Assembly (NCBI GenBank): GCA_050246995.1
Contig: JBFWVA010000009.1
Coordinates: forward strand, 62,001-126,000
Direction of reading: 5' to 3'
Source of the DNA: SHVO01 sp050246995
GTDB taxonomy: Bacteria > Pseudomonadota > Alphaproteobacteria > Rhodospirillales > Rhodospirillaceae
Length of the DNA stretch: 64,000 nt
In this document: piece by piece, positions 41,774-50,652 of the stretch
How positions within the stretch are numbered: the first letter of the stretch is position 1
How the letters are laid out: each line of letters starts with the position of its first letter
The notes under the pieces: model-generated
Told to the model about the DNA's origin: nothing
Seen by the model: only the letters and a program-made list of their open reading frames with translations
Database searches by the model: none
Position numbers and translations under genes: made by a program

Positions 41774-42880
41774 TTACTTGCGTTCCGCGAGCAGGCGTAC
41801 ATCGGCTCGCGCGTCTCCGCGCACCGCGGGGCCTGTGTCCTCGTGGTTGTGCTCCTCCTGGTGGTGCTGCCACCAGTAAGCCAGCACGACCTTGCCCACC
41901 GCCACGACCGGGATGGCGACGAATATCCCCACCACCCCCCAGATTTTTCCGCCAAGGAGAACGGCGAAAATGACCAGCGCGGGGTTGAGGCGCACGCGAT
42001 CGCCGATGAGCCACGGCGACAAGAAGCTCGATTCAATGAACTCGGTGATGAGATAAGTGGCTCCGATCCCCAGCATGAGATAGCTATCCCATCCGCTCTG
42101 CGTGACGCCGGTGGTCACCGCGATGGTCACGCTGATGGCGGTGCCGATGTACGGCAAGAACTTGAAGGCGCCGGACAGGACGCCGATCACAATCGCGTAG
42201 TTGAGGCCGGTAGCGTAAAGGCCGATGCTGTAAAGCACCGCGCAGCACACACATACCCAAGCTTGGCCGTACAAGAAAGCCGCCATGACGCGGTCGACGT
42301 GCCGTCCCAGATAACGCAGCGCGGGTCGCTTGTCCGCGGGCGCTTCTTCCACCAGCCACGTTAACATGCGCTGCCAGTCCTTAAGCAGATAGAACGTCAC
42401 CACGGGCGTGAGCAGCAACAGGCCGAAGGTCGTGGCGATCGAGGTAGCTAGCGGCACCGCGACGTCGGCGACCGGCGGTTCGGTCGGTGTCGGCTTCACC
42501 AACCCTCCGAGGCCAATCTGTTGAAGCGCCGGGAAGTACGGCCGCAATTCCTGACGCATACTGCGCATGAGTCCGGTGAAAACTTTTTGGAGCTCTCGCA
42601 CCATCTCCTGCATCTGCTGATAGACGAGAGGACCCGCGATCGCCAACGCCGCGCCGATGGACAGAACGATGGTCGATGTGATGATCGCCGCGGCCAGCGG
42701 GCGCGGCAGGCCACGCCGTTCAAGCCAACTGGTCAGCGGATTGAAGAGATACGCGAAGACAAAACAGATGACGAACAACGCAAGAACGTCGCCCGCGATC
42801 CAGATCAGCGCGGCGAACACGAGCGCGCCCAGGAAGAGCAGGAGCAGCTGGGTCGTTGTGGAGGTCGTCATGAGGGCCAT
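41774..42880 (-). CDS. AI-2E-family (PerM-like) membrane transporter
   Basis: 368 residues, about eight transmembrane helices: N-terminal hydrophobic pair, periplasmic segment with KVFTGLMRSMRQELRPYFPAL, then the core with LLLTPVVTFYLLKDW, GLNYAIVIGVLSGAFKFLPYIG and the late VIFAVLLGGKIWGVVGIFVAIPV, all family marks. Export of autoinducer-like molecules or Na/H exchange is known for some members; the cargo here is unknown. ATG 42880 or 42871 may start it. Confidence 0.88.
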   Translation of the reverse strand: MALMTTSTTTQLLLLFLGALVFAALIWIAGDVLALFVICFVFAYLFNPLTSWLERRGLPRPLAAAIITSTIVLSIGAALAIAGPLVYQQMQEMVRELQKVFTGLMRSMRQELRPYFPALQQIGLGGLVKPTPTEPPVADVAVPLATSIATTFGLLLLTPVVTFYLLKDWQRMLTWLVEEAPADKRPALRYLGRHVDRVMAAFLYGQAWVCVCCAVLYSIGLYATGLNYAIVIGVLSGAFKFLPYIGTAISVTIAVTTGVTQSGWDSYLMLGIGATYLITEFIESSFLSPWLIGDRVRLNPALVIFAVLLGGKIWGVVGIFVAIPVVAVGKVVLAYWWQHHQEEHNHEDTGPAVRGDARADVRLLAERK

Positions 42881-42928
42881 TGAAGCGCCAAGGCGCCGAA
42901 GGGGAAGGATTGCCCATTATAAGCGAAC

Positions 42929-42955
42929 GGGAGCGGCCTTCACTAGACCGCTCCC
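42929..42955. terminator. Hairpin downstream of the CsbD-like gene
   Basis: GGGAGCGG, 11-base loop, CCGCTCCC, without a T tract. Possible terminator between the CsbD-like gene and the AI-2E gene. Confidence 0.5.
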
Positions 42956-42982
42956 GCCATCTTTACGGCCGATGCGCCAAGT

Positions 42983-43186
42983 TTAGTGGAGAGCCTTCTC
43001 CCAGTCCTTAACTTGGCGCTCGGCGGCTTCCTTTTGGATGCCGTAGCGCTCTTGGATTCGCCCGATCAGCTGGTCGCGCTGGCCGGAGATCACGTCCAGA
43101 TCATCATCCGTGAGGTGACCCCACTTCTCCTGGACCTTGCCCTTGAGCTGTTTCCAATTACCGCTGACTTGATCCCAATTCATCAT
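42983..43186 (-). CDS. CsbD-family general stress protein
   Basis: 67-residue CsbD-like protein (NWDQVSGNWKQLKGKVQEKWG, then DDDLDVISGQRDQLIGRIQERYG). These are highly expressed small stress proteins of unknown mechanism. It is the second gene after a 58-residue membrane protein, 30 bp away; the pair likely shares the EcfG-like promoter at 43449. Confidence 0.93.
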   Translation of the reverse strand: MMNWDQVSGNWKQLKGKVQEKWGHLTDDDLDVISGQRDQLIGRIQERYGIQKEAAERQVKDWEKALH

Positions 43187-43216
43187 GGCTGGTGTTTCAC
43201 CCTTATTGTTGATTGT

Positions 43217-43393
43217 TTAGATAACGAATGCCCAGGCTACCACGAGGGCGACCAGCGCCGCGGACAGCGACACCATGAGGACGTAGCGGACGCCATGTCC
43301 GGTTTCGCCCTGGCGGACGTCGTTCACCGTGAGGTTTTCCGGGTCCTTGGCCGGCGCCGACATATCGGGCGGCGAGTCGAATGGCTTGTGCAT
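43217..43393 (-). CDS. Small single-span membrane protein
   Basis: 58 residues: Pro/Asp-rich N-terminus, then VNDVRQGETGHGVRYVLMVSLS and one C-terminal transmembrane helix (AALVALVVAWAFVI). The NDVRQGxTGxxVRYVL pattern recurs in small alphaproteobacterial stress-linked proteins. ATG 43393 has a strong GAGGAGG ribosome site. Confidence 0.75.
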   Translation of the reverse strand: MHKPFDSPPDMSAPAKDPENLTVNDVRQGETGHGVRYVLMVSLSAALVALVVAWAFVI

Positions 43394-43448
43394 GACAGCC
43401 TCCTCTTCCTTCGGGCACGCGGGGAGGATGCGGCCCGTCTTGCGGTAT

Positions 43449-43473
43449 AACGCCTTAGCTGGCCGGAAGTTTC
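43449..43473 (-). promoter_or_regulatory. EcfG-like promoter (GAAAC variant)
   Basis: GAAAC-N16-CGTT on the minus strand, 56 bp before the start of the 58-residue gene; same variant as before ecfG. Confidence 0.45.
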
Positions 43474-43496
43474 TCGCGCGGCGCGCGAACCGCTTT

Positions 43497-44039
43497 TTAG
43501 AAGCGCTTCCGTCCCGTCTTCCGGGCTGCTTTCCAGCGGGCATAATCCTCGTCCAGGCGCAGTTCCTGAGCCTGGCGCCAGGCGCGGTAGTCATCGTCAT
43601 GGCCGCGCAATTCGGCGTCTCGCCAGCGCATGTACGCCCGGTCGCCGTTGCTGGGCGACATCTGCTCATTGCTGTCGGAGCCGAACGCGCGTTCGGACGC
43701 GAGCCCGTCCATGCCGCTGCCGCCGACCTGCCCGCGCCATTCCCGCTTTGGCTTGCGGCTATCATGCATCCATTCCGCTTTGCGGCCAGCGTTTGGCACG
43801 TCGCGCGATTTGCGTTGCCGGCCATAACCGGCGCCGTAGTCCTCGCGCTCATAATCGCGGCCCTGGAACTGCGCGCTGCCGCTTTGGCTGGTGCGCACGA
43901 GCCGCTCGTTCCCTCTGCCGTAATTCGGCGTGCGTCCGCGCGGATCGCCGACGTCTTCGCTGGCGTTGCGCGCGGCGTCGCTGCGGCGCGGACCGCGGCC
44001 TATCTCGTCATGTGTTCCGTACTGATCGCGGCGCGGCAT
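43497..44039 (-). CDS. Hydrophilic Arg/Gly/Asp-rich protein, unknown function
   Basis: 180 residues (ATG 44039; alternative start 44075) with no hydrophobic segment. The first part is Arg/Gly/Ser-rich and probably disordered (DYEREDYGAGYGRQRKSRD). The C-terminus repeats a tryptophan-arginine pattern (YMRWRDAELRGHDDDYRAWRQAQELRLDEDYARWK). It resembles SWFGD-type stress-linked proteins but no firm family can be named. An EcfG-like box lies upstream. Confidence 0.65.
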   Translation of the reverse strand: MPRRDQYGTHDEIGRGPRRSDAARNASEDVGDPRGRTPNYGRGNERLVRTSQSGSAQFQGRDYEREDYGAGYGRQRKSRDVPNAGRKAEWMHDSRKPKREWRGQVGGSGMDGLASERAFGSDSNEQMSPSNGDRAYMRWRDAELRGHDDDYRAWRQAQELRLDEDYARWKAARKTGRKRF

Positions 44040-44075
44040 CCTCGTGTCTCCAAGTGCATGGGGTGATGTCCGCAT

Positions 44076-44101
44076 AACCCTCGCGCGGGATCCAAAGTTC
44101 C
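44076..44101 (-). promoter_or_regulatory. EcfG-like promoter (GGTT -10)
   Basis: GGAAC-N17-GGTT on the minus strand; one base from consensus in the -10. Confidence 0.45.
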
Positions 44102-44222
44102 GCGCACCACCTGTAGCGCGAAGTGTAAACAGTGTTCACAGCCTGCCTTAAGGTTGCCGTTTTTCGGTCGGATTTGCCTTGAAAAAACAGGGATTTAGCC
44201 CGCCGTTTCGGAACGGTAAAAC

Positions 44223-44247
44223 GGAACGAATCGCCGCATGCGCCGTT
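44223..44247 (+). promoter_or_regulatory. EcfG promoter of the SH3-domain gene
   Basis: GGAAC-N16-CGTT, exact match, 60 bp before the start codon. Confidence 0.72.
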
Positions 44248-44306
44248 CTTTTTTCACTGCCGCTTACATCATGTGTTCGAAGTTCGGCAGCGTTTCGAGG
44301 ATGGTT

Positions 44307-44741
44307 ATGAAAACGTCTGCTGCTCTGTGTGCTTCGCTTCTGTTTTCCTCAGCCCTCGCCGCCCCGGCCGTTGCCGCTAACGGTTCCACGTCGCAAGGGG
44401 TGCAGATGCAAGCCGGGCCCGGTACCAAATATCCCGACGTGATGCGCCTCGCGCCCAACCTCAAAGTCACGATCCACGCTTGCGCGCGGGCCTGGGATTG
44501 GTGCGATGTCGAATGGCGCGGCAATCGCGGATGGATCCCTGCAACGGCGCTCGATTATCGGCTCGATGACACACTGCTGCCAGTAAGCGACTACGGCGCG
44601 CGCGTCGGGCTCGCACAGGTGGAATTCAATCTCTCCAAGTACTGGGACGCCTATTACCGCCAGCGCCCGTGGTATCCGCAGCGCAGCCAATGGGAATCAC
44701 GCGGGCCGGCTAAAGTCCTCGCCAATGCCTCGATCAACTGA
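44307..44741 (+). CDS. Exported bacterial SH3-domain protein
   Basis: 144 residues. Sec signal (ending AVAANG), then an SH3b domain: VQMQAGPGTKYPDVMRLAPN, a Cys pair (ACARAWDWCDVEW) and GNRGWIPATALDY. The periplasmic role may be peptidoglycan or envelope binding. ATG 44307 gives proper spacing to GAGG; ATG 44301 is an alternative. An exact EcfG promoter makes it a general-stress gene. Confidence 0.85.
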   Translation: MKTSAALCASLLFSSALAAPAVAANGSTSQGVQMQAGPGTKYPDVMRLAPNLKVTIHACARAWDWCDVEWRGNRGWIPATALDYRLDDTLLPVSDYGARVGLAQVEFNLSKYWDAYYRQRPWYPQRSQWESRGPAKVLANASIN

Positions 44742-44752
44742 ACTGAAAAAAA

Positions 44753-44785
44753 AGGCCCTTTCGCACACGGCGAAAGGGCCATTTG
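44753..44785 (+). terminator. Terminator after the SH3-domain gene
   Basis: GGCCCTTTCG, short loop, CGAAAGGGCC, preceded by an A run. The following T tract is short (ATTTGG), so it may work better in the other direction. Confidence 0.65.
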
Positions 44786-44953
44786 GAAGTCACAGGGATC
44801 TTAGCGGAAGCGCGGGGGGGAATGTGCGCTGGGAACGCGCTAAGATCGAATCCATAACGACGGCTTTTGGCGAAGGTTCCCGCCTGAGGCGAGGGATTCG
44901 GCAATTCCTGGTCGCATGCGGTTGCGAGCTATTCTAAGAATCGCTGTGGATAA

Positions 44954-45340
44954 CTAGTTCTTCGCCACAGCAAGGGCGTCGATCAACCCCTGCTCCAAGC
45001 CTTCCAACCCATATGGCTTGCGGATCGTTGCGCAGCCTTGCATCGGCTCGGGTAGACTGCGGTCATCCATGCCCGTGGTGACGATCACGCGGATGCCGCG
45101 GTTTTTCAGGCGCTGCGCCGCTGGCCCGCTGGCTTCACCCTTCAACCGATAATCCAGAAGCACGGCATCCACGTCGTTGGCATCGAGAGTATCGGCCAAG
45201 GACATCGCCTCGGTCAGCGTGCGCGCGGTACCCGCATGTACACACCCCAACTCGTCGAGCATGATTTCCAGCATCGCGCCGATGGGGACTTCGTCCTCTA
45301 TAACGGCGATGCGCTTGCCGGCTAGAATGGGGTTACTCAA
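44954..45340 (-). CDS. Single-domain response regulator (receiver)
   Basis: 128 residues, CheY-like only. Acidic pair in IAVIEDEVPIGAM, phospho-acceptor Asp in VDAVLLDYRL and switch Lys in IRKPYG. No output domain, so it passes phosphate or acts by binding. It is close to the HWE kinase downstream and the stress genes, and may feed into that phosphorelay. Confidence 0.9.
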   Translation of the reverse strand: MSNPILAGKRIAVIEDEVPIGAMLEIMLDELGCVHAGTARTLTEAMSLADTLDANDVDAVLLDYRLKGEASGPAAQRLKNRGIRVIVTTGMDDRSLPEPMQGCATIRKPYGLEGLEQGLIDALAVAKN

Positions 45341-45612
45341 GGCGGTTATCCTATCAATGCGAAACCGGATCGCCTTGATAACGCCGTATTTGCGATTTGG
45401 TTGCGCTCTCTAATTGCAAAGGGGTGCTTCCAGCGCTGATTTCCGCGCAATACGCGACGAGAGCACGCCCGCCTCACCTTGCGCCCGAATTCCACGCATA
45501 GAAATGCGGGACCGGCGGTCATGGGTAAAAATCACAAAAAAGGCCTTGCAACCTCGCGTTGGTTTTAGCCATTATTTCCGTGGGCGGGCGCCTTGAGTAC
45601 AGAGGCCCCATA

Positions 45613-47322
45613 ATGAGTTTGTTTGCGAGCCTGCGGGCCGCCGGCGCGGCTGTGCGATTCCCTGCGCCGTCCATCTCTCCCAACGCCGCCGACGACAGCA
45701 CGAGCAAACCCCAGCGCGCGGCCCTCGCCGCCGCCATGGTTCTCGCCACCATCGCTGTGCTGGCCTCCCGCCGCACCAGCACTTTGACGACCCCCTACCT
45801 CTGGGCCGAGGACGGTCTCGATATTGTCCCTCAGTTCGTCCTGCGGGGCTGGTCGAGCTTGCTTGATCCGATCTCCGGATACATGGCGTTCATCCCGCGC
45901 CTGATCTCCTACATCGCCTTGAGCGTGACGCCGCAGGCTTATCCTCTGACCAGCACCGCCCTCTCTTGGCTGTTTATGGCCGGCGTGCTGGCTTTCGTCG
46001 CGCTCGCACCCACCCAGCTGCGCGCGCGGCCCTGCGTGGCCCTCGCCTGTTTGTTCGTGCCGACGGAGCCGGAAGTCTTCGGCACCTCGCTCTACTCCTT
46101 CTGGTGGGCGGGTCTGATCCTGATGGCCCTCAGCATGTGGGAATACAGTGCACGCCTGTTCAAAACGCGCCTCGCCCTCGCAATTGTCTGCGGTCTTTCC
46201 ACACCGATCACCGTCATGGTCGCCCCGCTCATCGCCTTGCGCGCGCTTTATCTGCGCACAGGTCATGATATCGCCATAGCCGCCGCGGTGATCGCCTGCG
46301 CGATACTCCAAGTGCGCGAGATCCTGGCCGTGCACACTGAAACCATGTCGTCGGCGATCTCGCTGCGCACACTCATGCAGATCTTCGACAAGTTCTTCGG
46401 CCGCTTCATGTGGGGCATGGATACCGCGAACTCCAGCCAGGAATTCTGGCTTGCCGTGCTCGGCATCGGCCTCGCCGCGCTGATCCTCTACGCAGCCGCC
46501 GGCCTGAAGGATCGCTGGCTGGCGTTTTGCCTTCTCTATCTCCTCGCCGGCAGCATCGCGCTCTCGGTCATGCGCGTCAGCGTCGAGATCATGGGACCCA
46601 CCGGCGGCGGCCCGCGCTATTTCTTTTATCCCTACGTGCTGCTCGGCTGGATATTGATCCAAGGGTTCGCGTCTCATCGCGGCGGCCCGCGCGCCCTCTT
46701 CGCGGCACCGCTGGCCTTCGCGCTCGCCAACGCCGCCCTCTCCGGCTGGAACCGCGCGACCGACGTGTTCTCGTTCCAGCGCCAGATGCAGTCCTGCATG
46801 CACTTCGAGGAATACGGCATGCCCATTCACAAGGGCGGCTCGCGCTTCGATATCTTTCGCGGCACCTATCCGCGCCGCGTCTGCGCCTACATCGCCGCGC
46901 GCATGGATCCGTTGGATGAGAACGATTTGCGCCCCTTCTCCTGGCTTCACACCGGATTCGCGACCGGCGCGCGCCACGTTCCGCGCATTGTATCGCAGAC
47001 GCTGTCGGGAAGTTCGGCCGTCGCGCCACCCCAAGGCTACACCATGATCGGCACCTACAACGCCCTCACGGCGACCGGCGATGTCACCCTCGATGCCCGG
47101 CGGGGCGAGATGGTCCTCTACGCCAGCGGCGCGGGCCGGAAGCCGGCGCGCTACGATCTGCAAACCGCCACACATCATTTCAGCGGCGTGCTCCCGCTTT
47201 GTCCGGAGACCTGCACCCTGGCCTTCGGGTCCGACCTTTTGCCGGACAGCTTCACGGTCCGGTTCATCGACGACAGCGGCGGCCCCGACGATTGGTTCGC
47301 CGTCGGAATTCCTGAGCCCTAA
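45613..47322 (+). CDS. Large polytopic membrane protein, unknown function
   Basis: 569 residues, about ten predicted transmembrane helices (first about 40-60, last near 390), with a C-terminal soluble domain of some 170 residues containing four cysteines (CMHFEEYGMP, CAYIAARM, CPETCTLAFGSDLLPDSF). An Asp in YLWAEDGLDI after the first helix resembles GT-C glycosyltransferases, but no firm match is known to me. ATG 45613 is used. The rest of the 45341-45612 gap shows no gene. Confidence 0.65.
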   Translation: MSLFASLRAAGAAVRFPAPSISPNAADDSTSKPQRAALAAAMVLATIAVLASRRTSTLTTPYLWAEDGLDIVPQFVLRGWSSLLDPISGYMAFIPRLISYIALSVTPQAYPLTSTALSWLFMAGVLAFVALAPTQLRARPCVALACLFVPTEPEVFGTSLYSFWWAGLILMALSMWEYSARLFKTRLALAIVCGLSTPITVMVAPLIALRALYLRTGHDIAIAAAVIACAILQVREILAVHTETMSSAISLRTLMQIFDKFFGRFMWGMDTANSSQEFWLAVLGIGLAALILYAAAGLKDRWLAFCLLYLLAGSIALSVMRVSVEIMGPTGGGPRYFFYPYVLLGWILIQGFASHRGGPRALFAAPLAFALANAALSGWNRATDVFSFQRQMQSCMHFEEYGMPIHKGGSRFDIFRGTYPRRVCAYIAARMDPLDENDLRPFSWLHTGFATGARHVPRIVSQTLSGSSAVAPPQGYTMIGTYNALTATGDVTLDARRGEMVLYASGAGRKPARYDLQTATHHFSGVLPLCPETCTLAFGSDLLPDSFTVRFIDDSGGPDDWFAVGIPEP

Positions 47323-47337
47323 AACACCCCGGTCCCG

Positions 47338-47363
47338 GGAACAAAATTCCCGGCAGCCCGGTT
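47338..47363 (+). promoter_or_regulatory. EcfG-like promoter before the HWE kinase, or hairpin
   Basis: GGAAC-N17-GGTT, 109 bp before the kinase start. It overlaps a hairpin CCGGGAA-CAAAA-TTCCCGG that could instead end the upstream transcript. Confidence 0.35.
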
Positions 47364-47472
47364 CTGAATTTCGCGGCCGCCCAGGGGAGCCGCGACGATT
47401 TCAGCCCTTTTTTCAGAACAAACGCCGATCAACGGCGGAAAAAGTCAATTTATTCGGGGGATAGCGGGCACG

Positions 47473-49017
47473 ATGACAGGTGTTTCCGAGAACGAACGTG
47501 AAGTCTTTGGGTCCGATTACCGCCCGTTTTCAGCGGGCCTGGCCAATATCACCGCCGAAGCGGTCCTTGCCGCGCAGAAAAACGCGCTCGAACTGGTCGT
47601 TCAGGGCGCGCCGGTCGCCGACGTGCTGCGTAATCTCACCGGCGTCGTCGAGGATGCCGCCGACGGCGATGCCGCCGCCGCCATCCTGATCCGCGACAAC
47701 GGCGCCTTGCGCGCTGCCTCCGCCTGCAGCTTGCCCGATGCCTTCCATCAGGCCATCGGCATCCTGGGGACCACGGGCATCATCGGGCTCGCCGCCGCCA
47801 CGGGCGCCACCGTGATCAGTCAGGATATTTCCGTCGACCGTAATTGGTCGCCGCTACAACCGCTTATGGAATCTCTCGGTCTCAGATCGGCGTGGAGCCA
47901 TCCCATCGTCACACGCGAGAACCGCGTGCTCGGGTCTTTCATCACCTTCTTCCGCTCGCGCCGTCGTCCGTCGGCGCTCGAACTGCGGCTTGTCGAAACG
48001 CTCGCGCAAACCGCCGCGCTAGCCCTGGCGCGCCATGAGACCGAGACCGCTCTGGCCCTTCAACGCCGCACCCTCGACCTCGCGCTCGAAGCCGCGCAGA
48101 TGGGCTCCTGGCGCTATACCGTCGCTGACAACATTTGCATGTACGATGCCCGCGCGCAGAAACTCTATGGCCTTACCGACGGCCGCTTCCTTCACGACGA
48201 GGAAGGGGTGAAGCGCATGATTCACCCGGACGATCTAGGCCTGATGTGGACCGCAGTCGGTATCGCGGTCGATCCCACCGGCGAAGGCCGGTACGACGTC
48301 GAATACCGCGTGCGCCAACCCGACGGTACCTGGCGCTGGGTCAGCGCTTGGGGCATCGTCGAGTTCGAAGGCGTGGGGCCGATGCGCCGGCCCGTTGCCA
48401 TCGCCGGCGCCAGCCGCGATATCGGCGACGTCAAACGCGCGGAAGAACGCCTGCGCCTCCTCATCAACGAACTCAATCACCGTGTGAAGAACACCCTCGC
48501 GACGGTGCAATCCATCGCCATGCAGGCCCTGCGTAACGCCGCCGACCCCGAGGTCGCGCGCCAGACGTTTGAATCGCGCATCCTGTCGCTTGCGAAAGCG
48601 AACGACCTGCTGACCTCGTCGAATTGGACAGGCGCCGACCTGCGTGAAGTCGTCTTACAGGCCGTCGAGCCTTTCGCGCCCGCGCGCTTCGAGGTCTCCG
48701 GCCCAGTCATGCACGTCGCGCCCAAGCAGGCGCTCGCCTTCTCGATGGCGATCCACGAACTCGCCACCAACGCCGTGAAACACGGCGCCCTCGCCGTCAC
48801 CCTCGGCCGCGTGAAGATCACGTGGGGCGAGGAGGACGGCCAGCTGCGCTTCTCGTGGCGCGAGATCGGCGGCCCCGCCGTCACTGCTCCCACGCGCCGG
48901 GGATTCGGGACAAGACTTCTCGAGCGCGCCATCGCCCACGATCTCGCCGGCTTCACGCGCCTCGAGTATGCGCCCAGCGGCGTTTGCTGGGACGCTACCG
49001 CGCCTCTCGGCCGCTAA
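47473..49017 (+). CDS. GAF-PAS sensor histidine kinase, HWE family
   Basis: 514 residues, no membrane span. GAF domain about 40-190, PAS-3 type about 200-320 (LDLALEAAQMGSWRY, HPDD, YRVRQPDGTWRWV), then an HWE kinase with phospho-acceptor His336 in INELNHRVKNTLATVQS, N box HELATNAVKHGAL and the WRE motif (FSWREIGGP). HWE/HisKA2 kinases often phosphorylate PhyR in this class. A general-stress sensor role is inferred from its place next to the island. Confidence 0.93.
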   Translation: MTGVSENEREVFGSDYRPFSAGLANITAEAVLAAQKNALELVVQGAPVADVLRNLTGVVEDAADGDAAAAILIRDNGALRAASACSLPDAFHQAIGILGTTGIIGLAAATGATVISQDISVDRNWSPLQPLMESLGLRSAWSHPIVTRENRVLGSFITFFRSRRRPSALELRLVETLAQTAALALARHETETALALQRRTLDLALEAAQMGSWRYTVADNICMYDARAQKLYGLTDGRFLHDEEGVKRMIHPDDLGLMWTAVGIAVDPTGEGRYDVEYRVRQPDGTWRWVSAWGIVEFEGVGPMRRPVAIAGASRDIGDVKRAEERLRLLINELNHRVKNTLATVQSIAMQALRNAADPEVARQTFESRILSLAKANDLLTSSNWTGADLREVVLQAVEPFAPARFEVSGPVMHVAPKQALAFSMAIHELATNAVKHGALAVTLGRVKITWGEEDGQLRFSWREIGGPAVTAPTRRGFGTRLLERAIAHDLAGFTRLEYAPSGVCWDATAPLGR

Positions 49018-49042
49018 ACCAATCGCGCGGCGCTTTCTCCGC

Positions 49043-50641
49043 CTACTTTACTTCAACCGTCTGCCCCGCCAGCGCCGGTGTATTCACCGGACGACGCACG
49101 GCTTTCGTGGTTTGCTCGAATGAGAACCCCATCGAGAGCAGCTTCGGTTCGCTGTAAGGCGCACCGAAGAAGGAGATCGCCACCGGCAGATCGTCGGTGG
49201 TGAACCCCGCCGTCACGATGAGATCGGGATACCCCGTGAGCGGCGCGATCACCGCCGGCGAGACACCACCGCCCCCCGAGGTCAGCGCGGAGCCCACGAT
49301 CGTGCCCGGGCGCGTGCGGCTGGTCGGATAAACAATCGCGTCGAGTTTATCCTTCTGCAGCGTACCGGTCATCAGCGCGCGGCTCATCGGCATGCCGAAG
49401 TCGTGCGCGGCGATATAACCCGGATCCTTCATCGTACCGCTCGCCTTCTCCACCTTGAAGAAGTTCCAGCGATAAGGGTTCGGGCCCGTGCCATCCGGAC
49501 GCAGGTCGTTATAGGCTTCCGCCGCCTCGATCATGCCGTCCAGGCTCTTTGGGTACTTCGGACCCGTGGTCTTGAGATAATCACCGATCTGCACCGCGAA
49601 CTCGGGTGGATAGATCGACCACAGCATGGTGGACGCGGAATCCAGGAACCACTTCGGCAGGCGCACATCGACGACCGTGGCGCCGGCCCGCTGCATCGCT
49701 TTCACAGCGCTCTCCACGATCCAGTCCACATCCGGGTCCGCCCCCATGAAGTCGCGCGCAAGACCGATGCGCGCGCCTTTGAGACCGTTCACGTCCAGGA
49801 ACTTGGTGTAGTCCTTCTGCGCATTGCCCTTCTGCGTCTGCGTGGTCGGATCGGCCTTGTCGATCCCGGCCGTCACGCCCAGCGACACCGCGATATCGGT
49901 CACATTGCGCGCCATCGGGCCCGCCATGTCCAGACTGAGCGAAAGCGGGATCACGCCGTCATGGCTGATGAGGCCATACGTTGGGCGCATGCCGACGATC
50001 CCGTTGGTGGTCGACGGCCCGCGCACCGATCCGCCGGTGTCCGTGCCGTAACCCAGCGGCGCGTAACCCGCCGCGATCCCGACACCGGTACCGCCCGATG
50101 ACCCTGACGGTGTACGCGTCAAGTCATGCGGGTTCAGCGATTGCCCGCCCATGGAGCTCTGGAAACCGTTGGCGAGTTCGCCAAGATTGACCTTCGCCAG
50201 GATGATCGCCCCGCCGTCGCGCAGCTGCTTTACCAGATGCGCATCATCCGGCGGCATGTTGCCTTCCAGCAGCACCGAGCCGCCGGTGGTCGCGATATCG
50301 ACGGTATCGATATTGTCTTTGAAGATAACGGGGATGCCGTGCATCGGCCCGCGCACTTTGCCGGCTTTACGTTCCGCGTCCAAGGCCCGCGCGATCTCCA
50401 TCGCTTTCGGATTGAGCGCGATCACGGCATGCAGCTTCGGCCCGGCCCGGTCGTAAGCGGCGATCCGGGCGAGGCACATTTCGGTCAGCTTCTCCGCCGT
50501 CAGCGTGCCGGCGGCCATCGCCGCCTGCAGCTCGACGATGGTCGCTTGATCGAACTCCACCGGGCGCGCCCGCGCGGGCGCCGTCATGAGAGTCCCCGCG
50601 AGCGCGGCAACGATCGCTAAAGAGCTAACTTGCTTTTTCAT
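49043..50641 (-). CDS. Exported amidase-signature enzyme, array copy 1 (promoter-distal)
   Basis: 532 residues with a Sec signal (ending APARA) and a mature start PVEFDQATIVELQAAMAAGTL shared by all four copies. Catalytic Lys in VIFKDNIDT, cis-Ser in PSGSSGGTGVG and nucleophile Ser in GTDTGGSVRGPS are kept. Related secreted amidases include peptide amidase, which removes C-terminal amide groups; the substrate here is unknown. Last of a four-gene unit with 11 bp to copy 2. The end (RRPVNTPALAGQTVEVK) differs slightly from the others. Confidence 0.88.
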   Translation of the reverse strand: MKKQVSSLAIVAALAGTLMTAPARARPVEFDQATIVELQAAMAAGTLTAEKLTEMCLARIAAYDRAGPKLHAVIALNPKAMEIARALDAERKAGKVRGPMHGIPVIFKDNIDTVDIATTGGSVLLEGNMPPDDAHLVKQLRDGGAIILAKVNLGELANGFQSSMGGQSLNPHDLTRTPSGSSGGTGVGIAAGYAPLGYGTDTGGSVRGPSTTNGIVGMRPTYGLISHDGVIPLSLSLDMAGPMARNVTDIAVSLGVTAGIDKADPTTQTQKGNAQKDYTKFLDVNGLKGARIGLARDFMGADPDVDWIVESAVKAMQRAGATVVDVRLPKWFLDSASTMLWSIYPPEFAVQIGDYLKTTGPKYPKSLDGMIEAAEAYNDLRPDGTGPNPYRWNFFKVEKASGTMKDPGYIAAHDFGMPMSRALMTGTLQKDKLDAIVYPTSRTRPGTIVGSALTSGGGGVSPAVIAPLTGYPDLIVTAGFTTDDLPVAISFFGAPYSEPKLLSMGFSFEQTTKAVRRPVNTPALAGQTVEVK

Positions 50642-50652
50642 GTGTGCGTCTC

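Noticed and set aside
44786..44953. Possible tRNA or small RNA between the SH3-domain gene and the receiver gene
   Set aside because: No cloverleaf or TPsiC-like box was found and no terminator follows.
45341..45420. GCAAC-N16-CGTT upstream of the single-domain receiver as an EcfG promoter
   Set aside because: The mismatch falls in the core GGAA of the -35, and no second example of this variant was found in the window.
45565..47178. A long frame antisense to the 569-residue membrane protein
   Set aside because: Its product is Gly/Arg/His-rich without a domain, while the forward frame has clear membrane helices and a plausible start.
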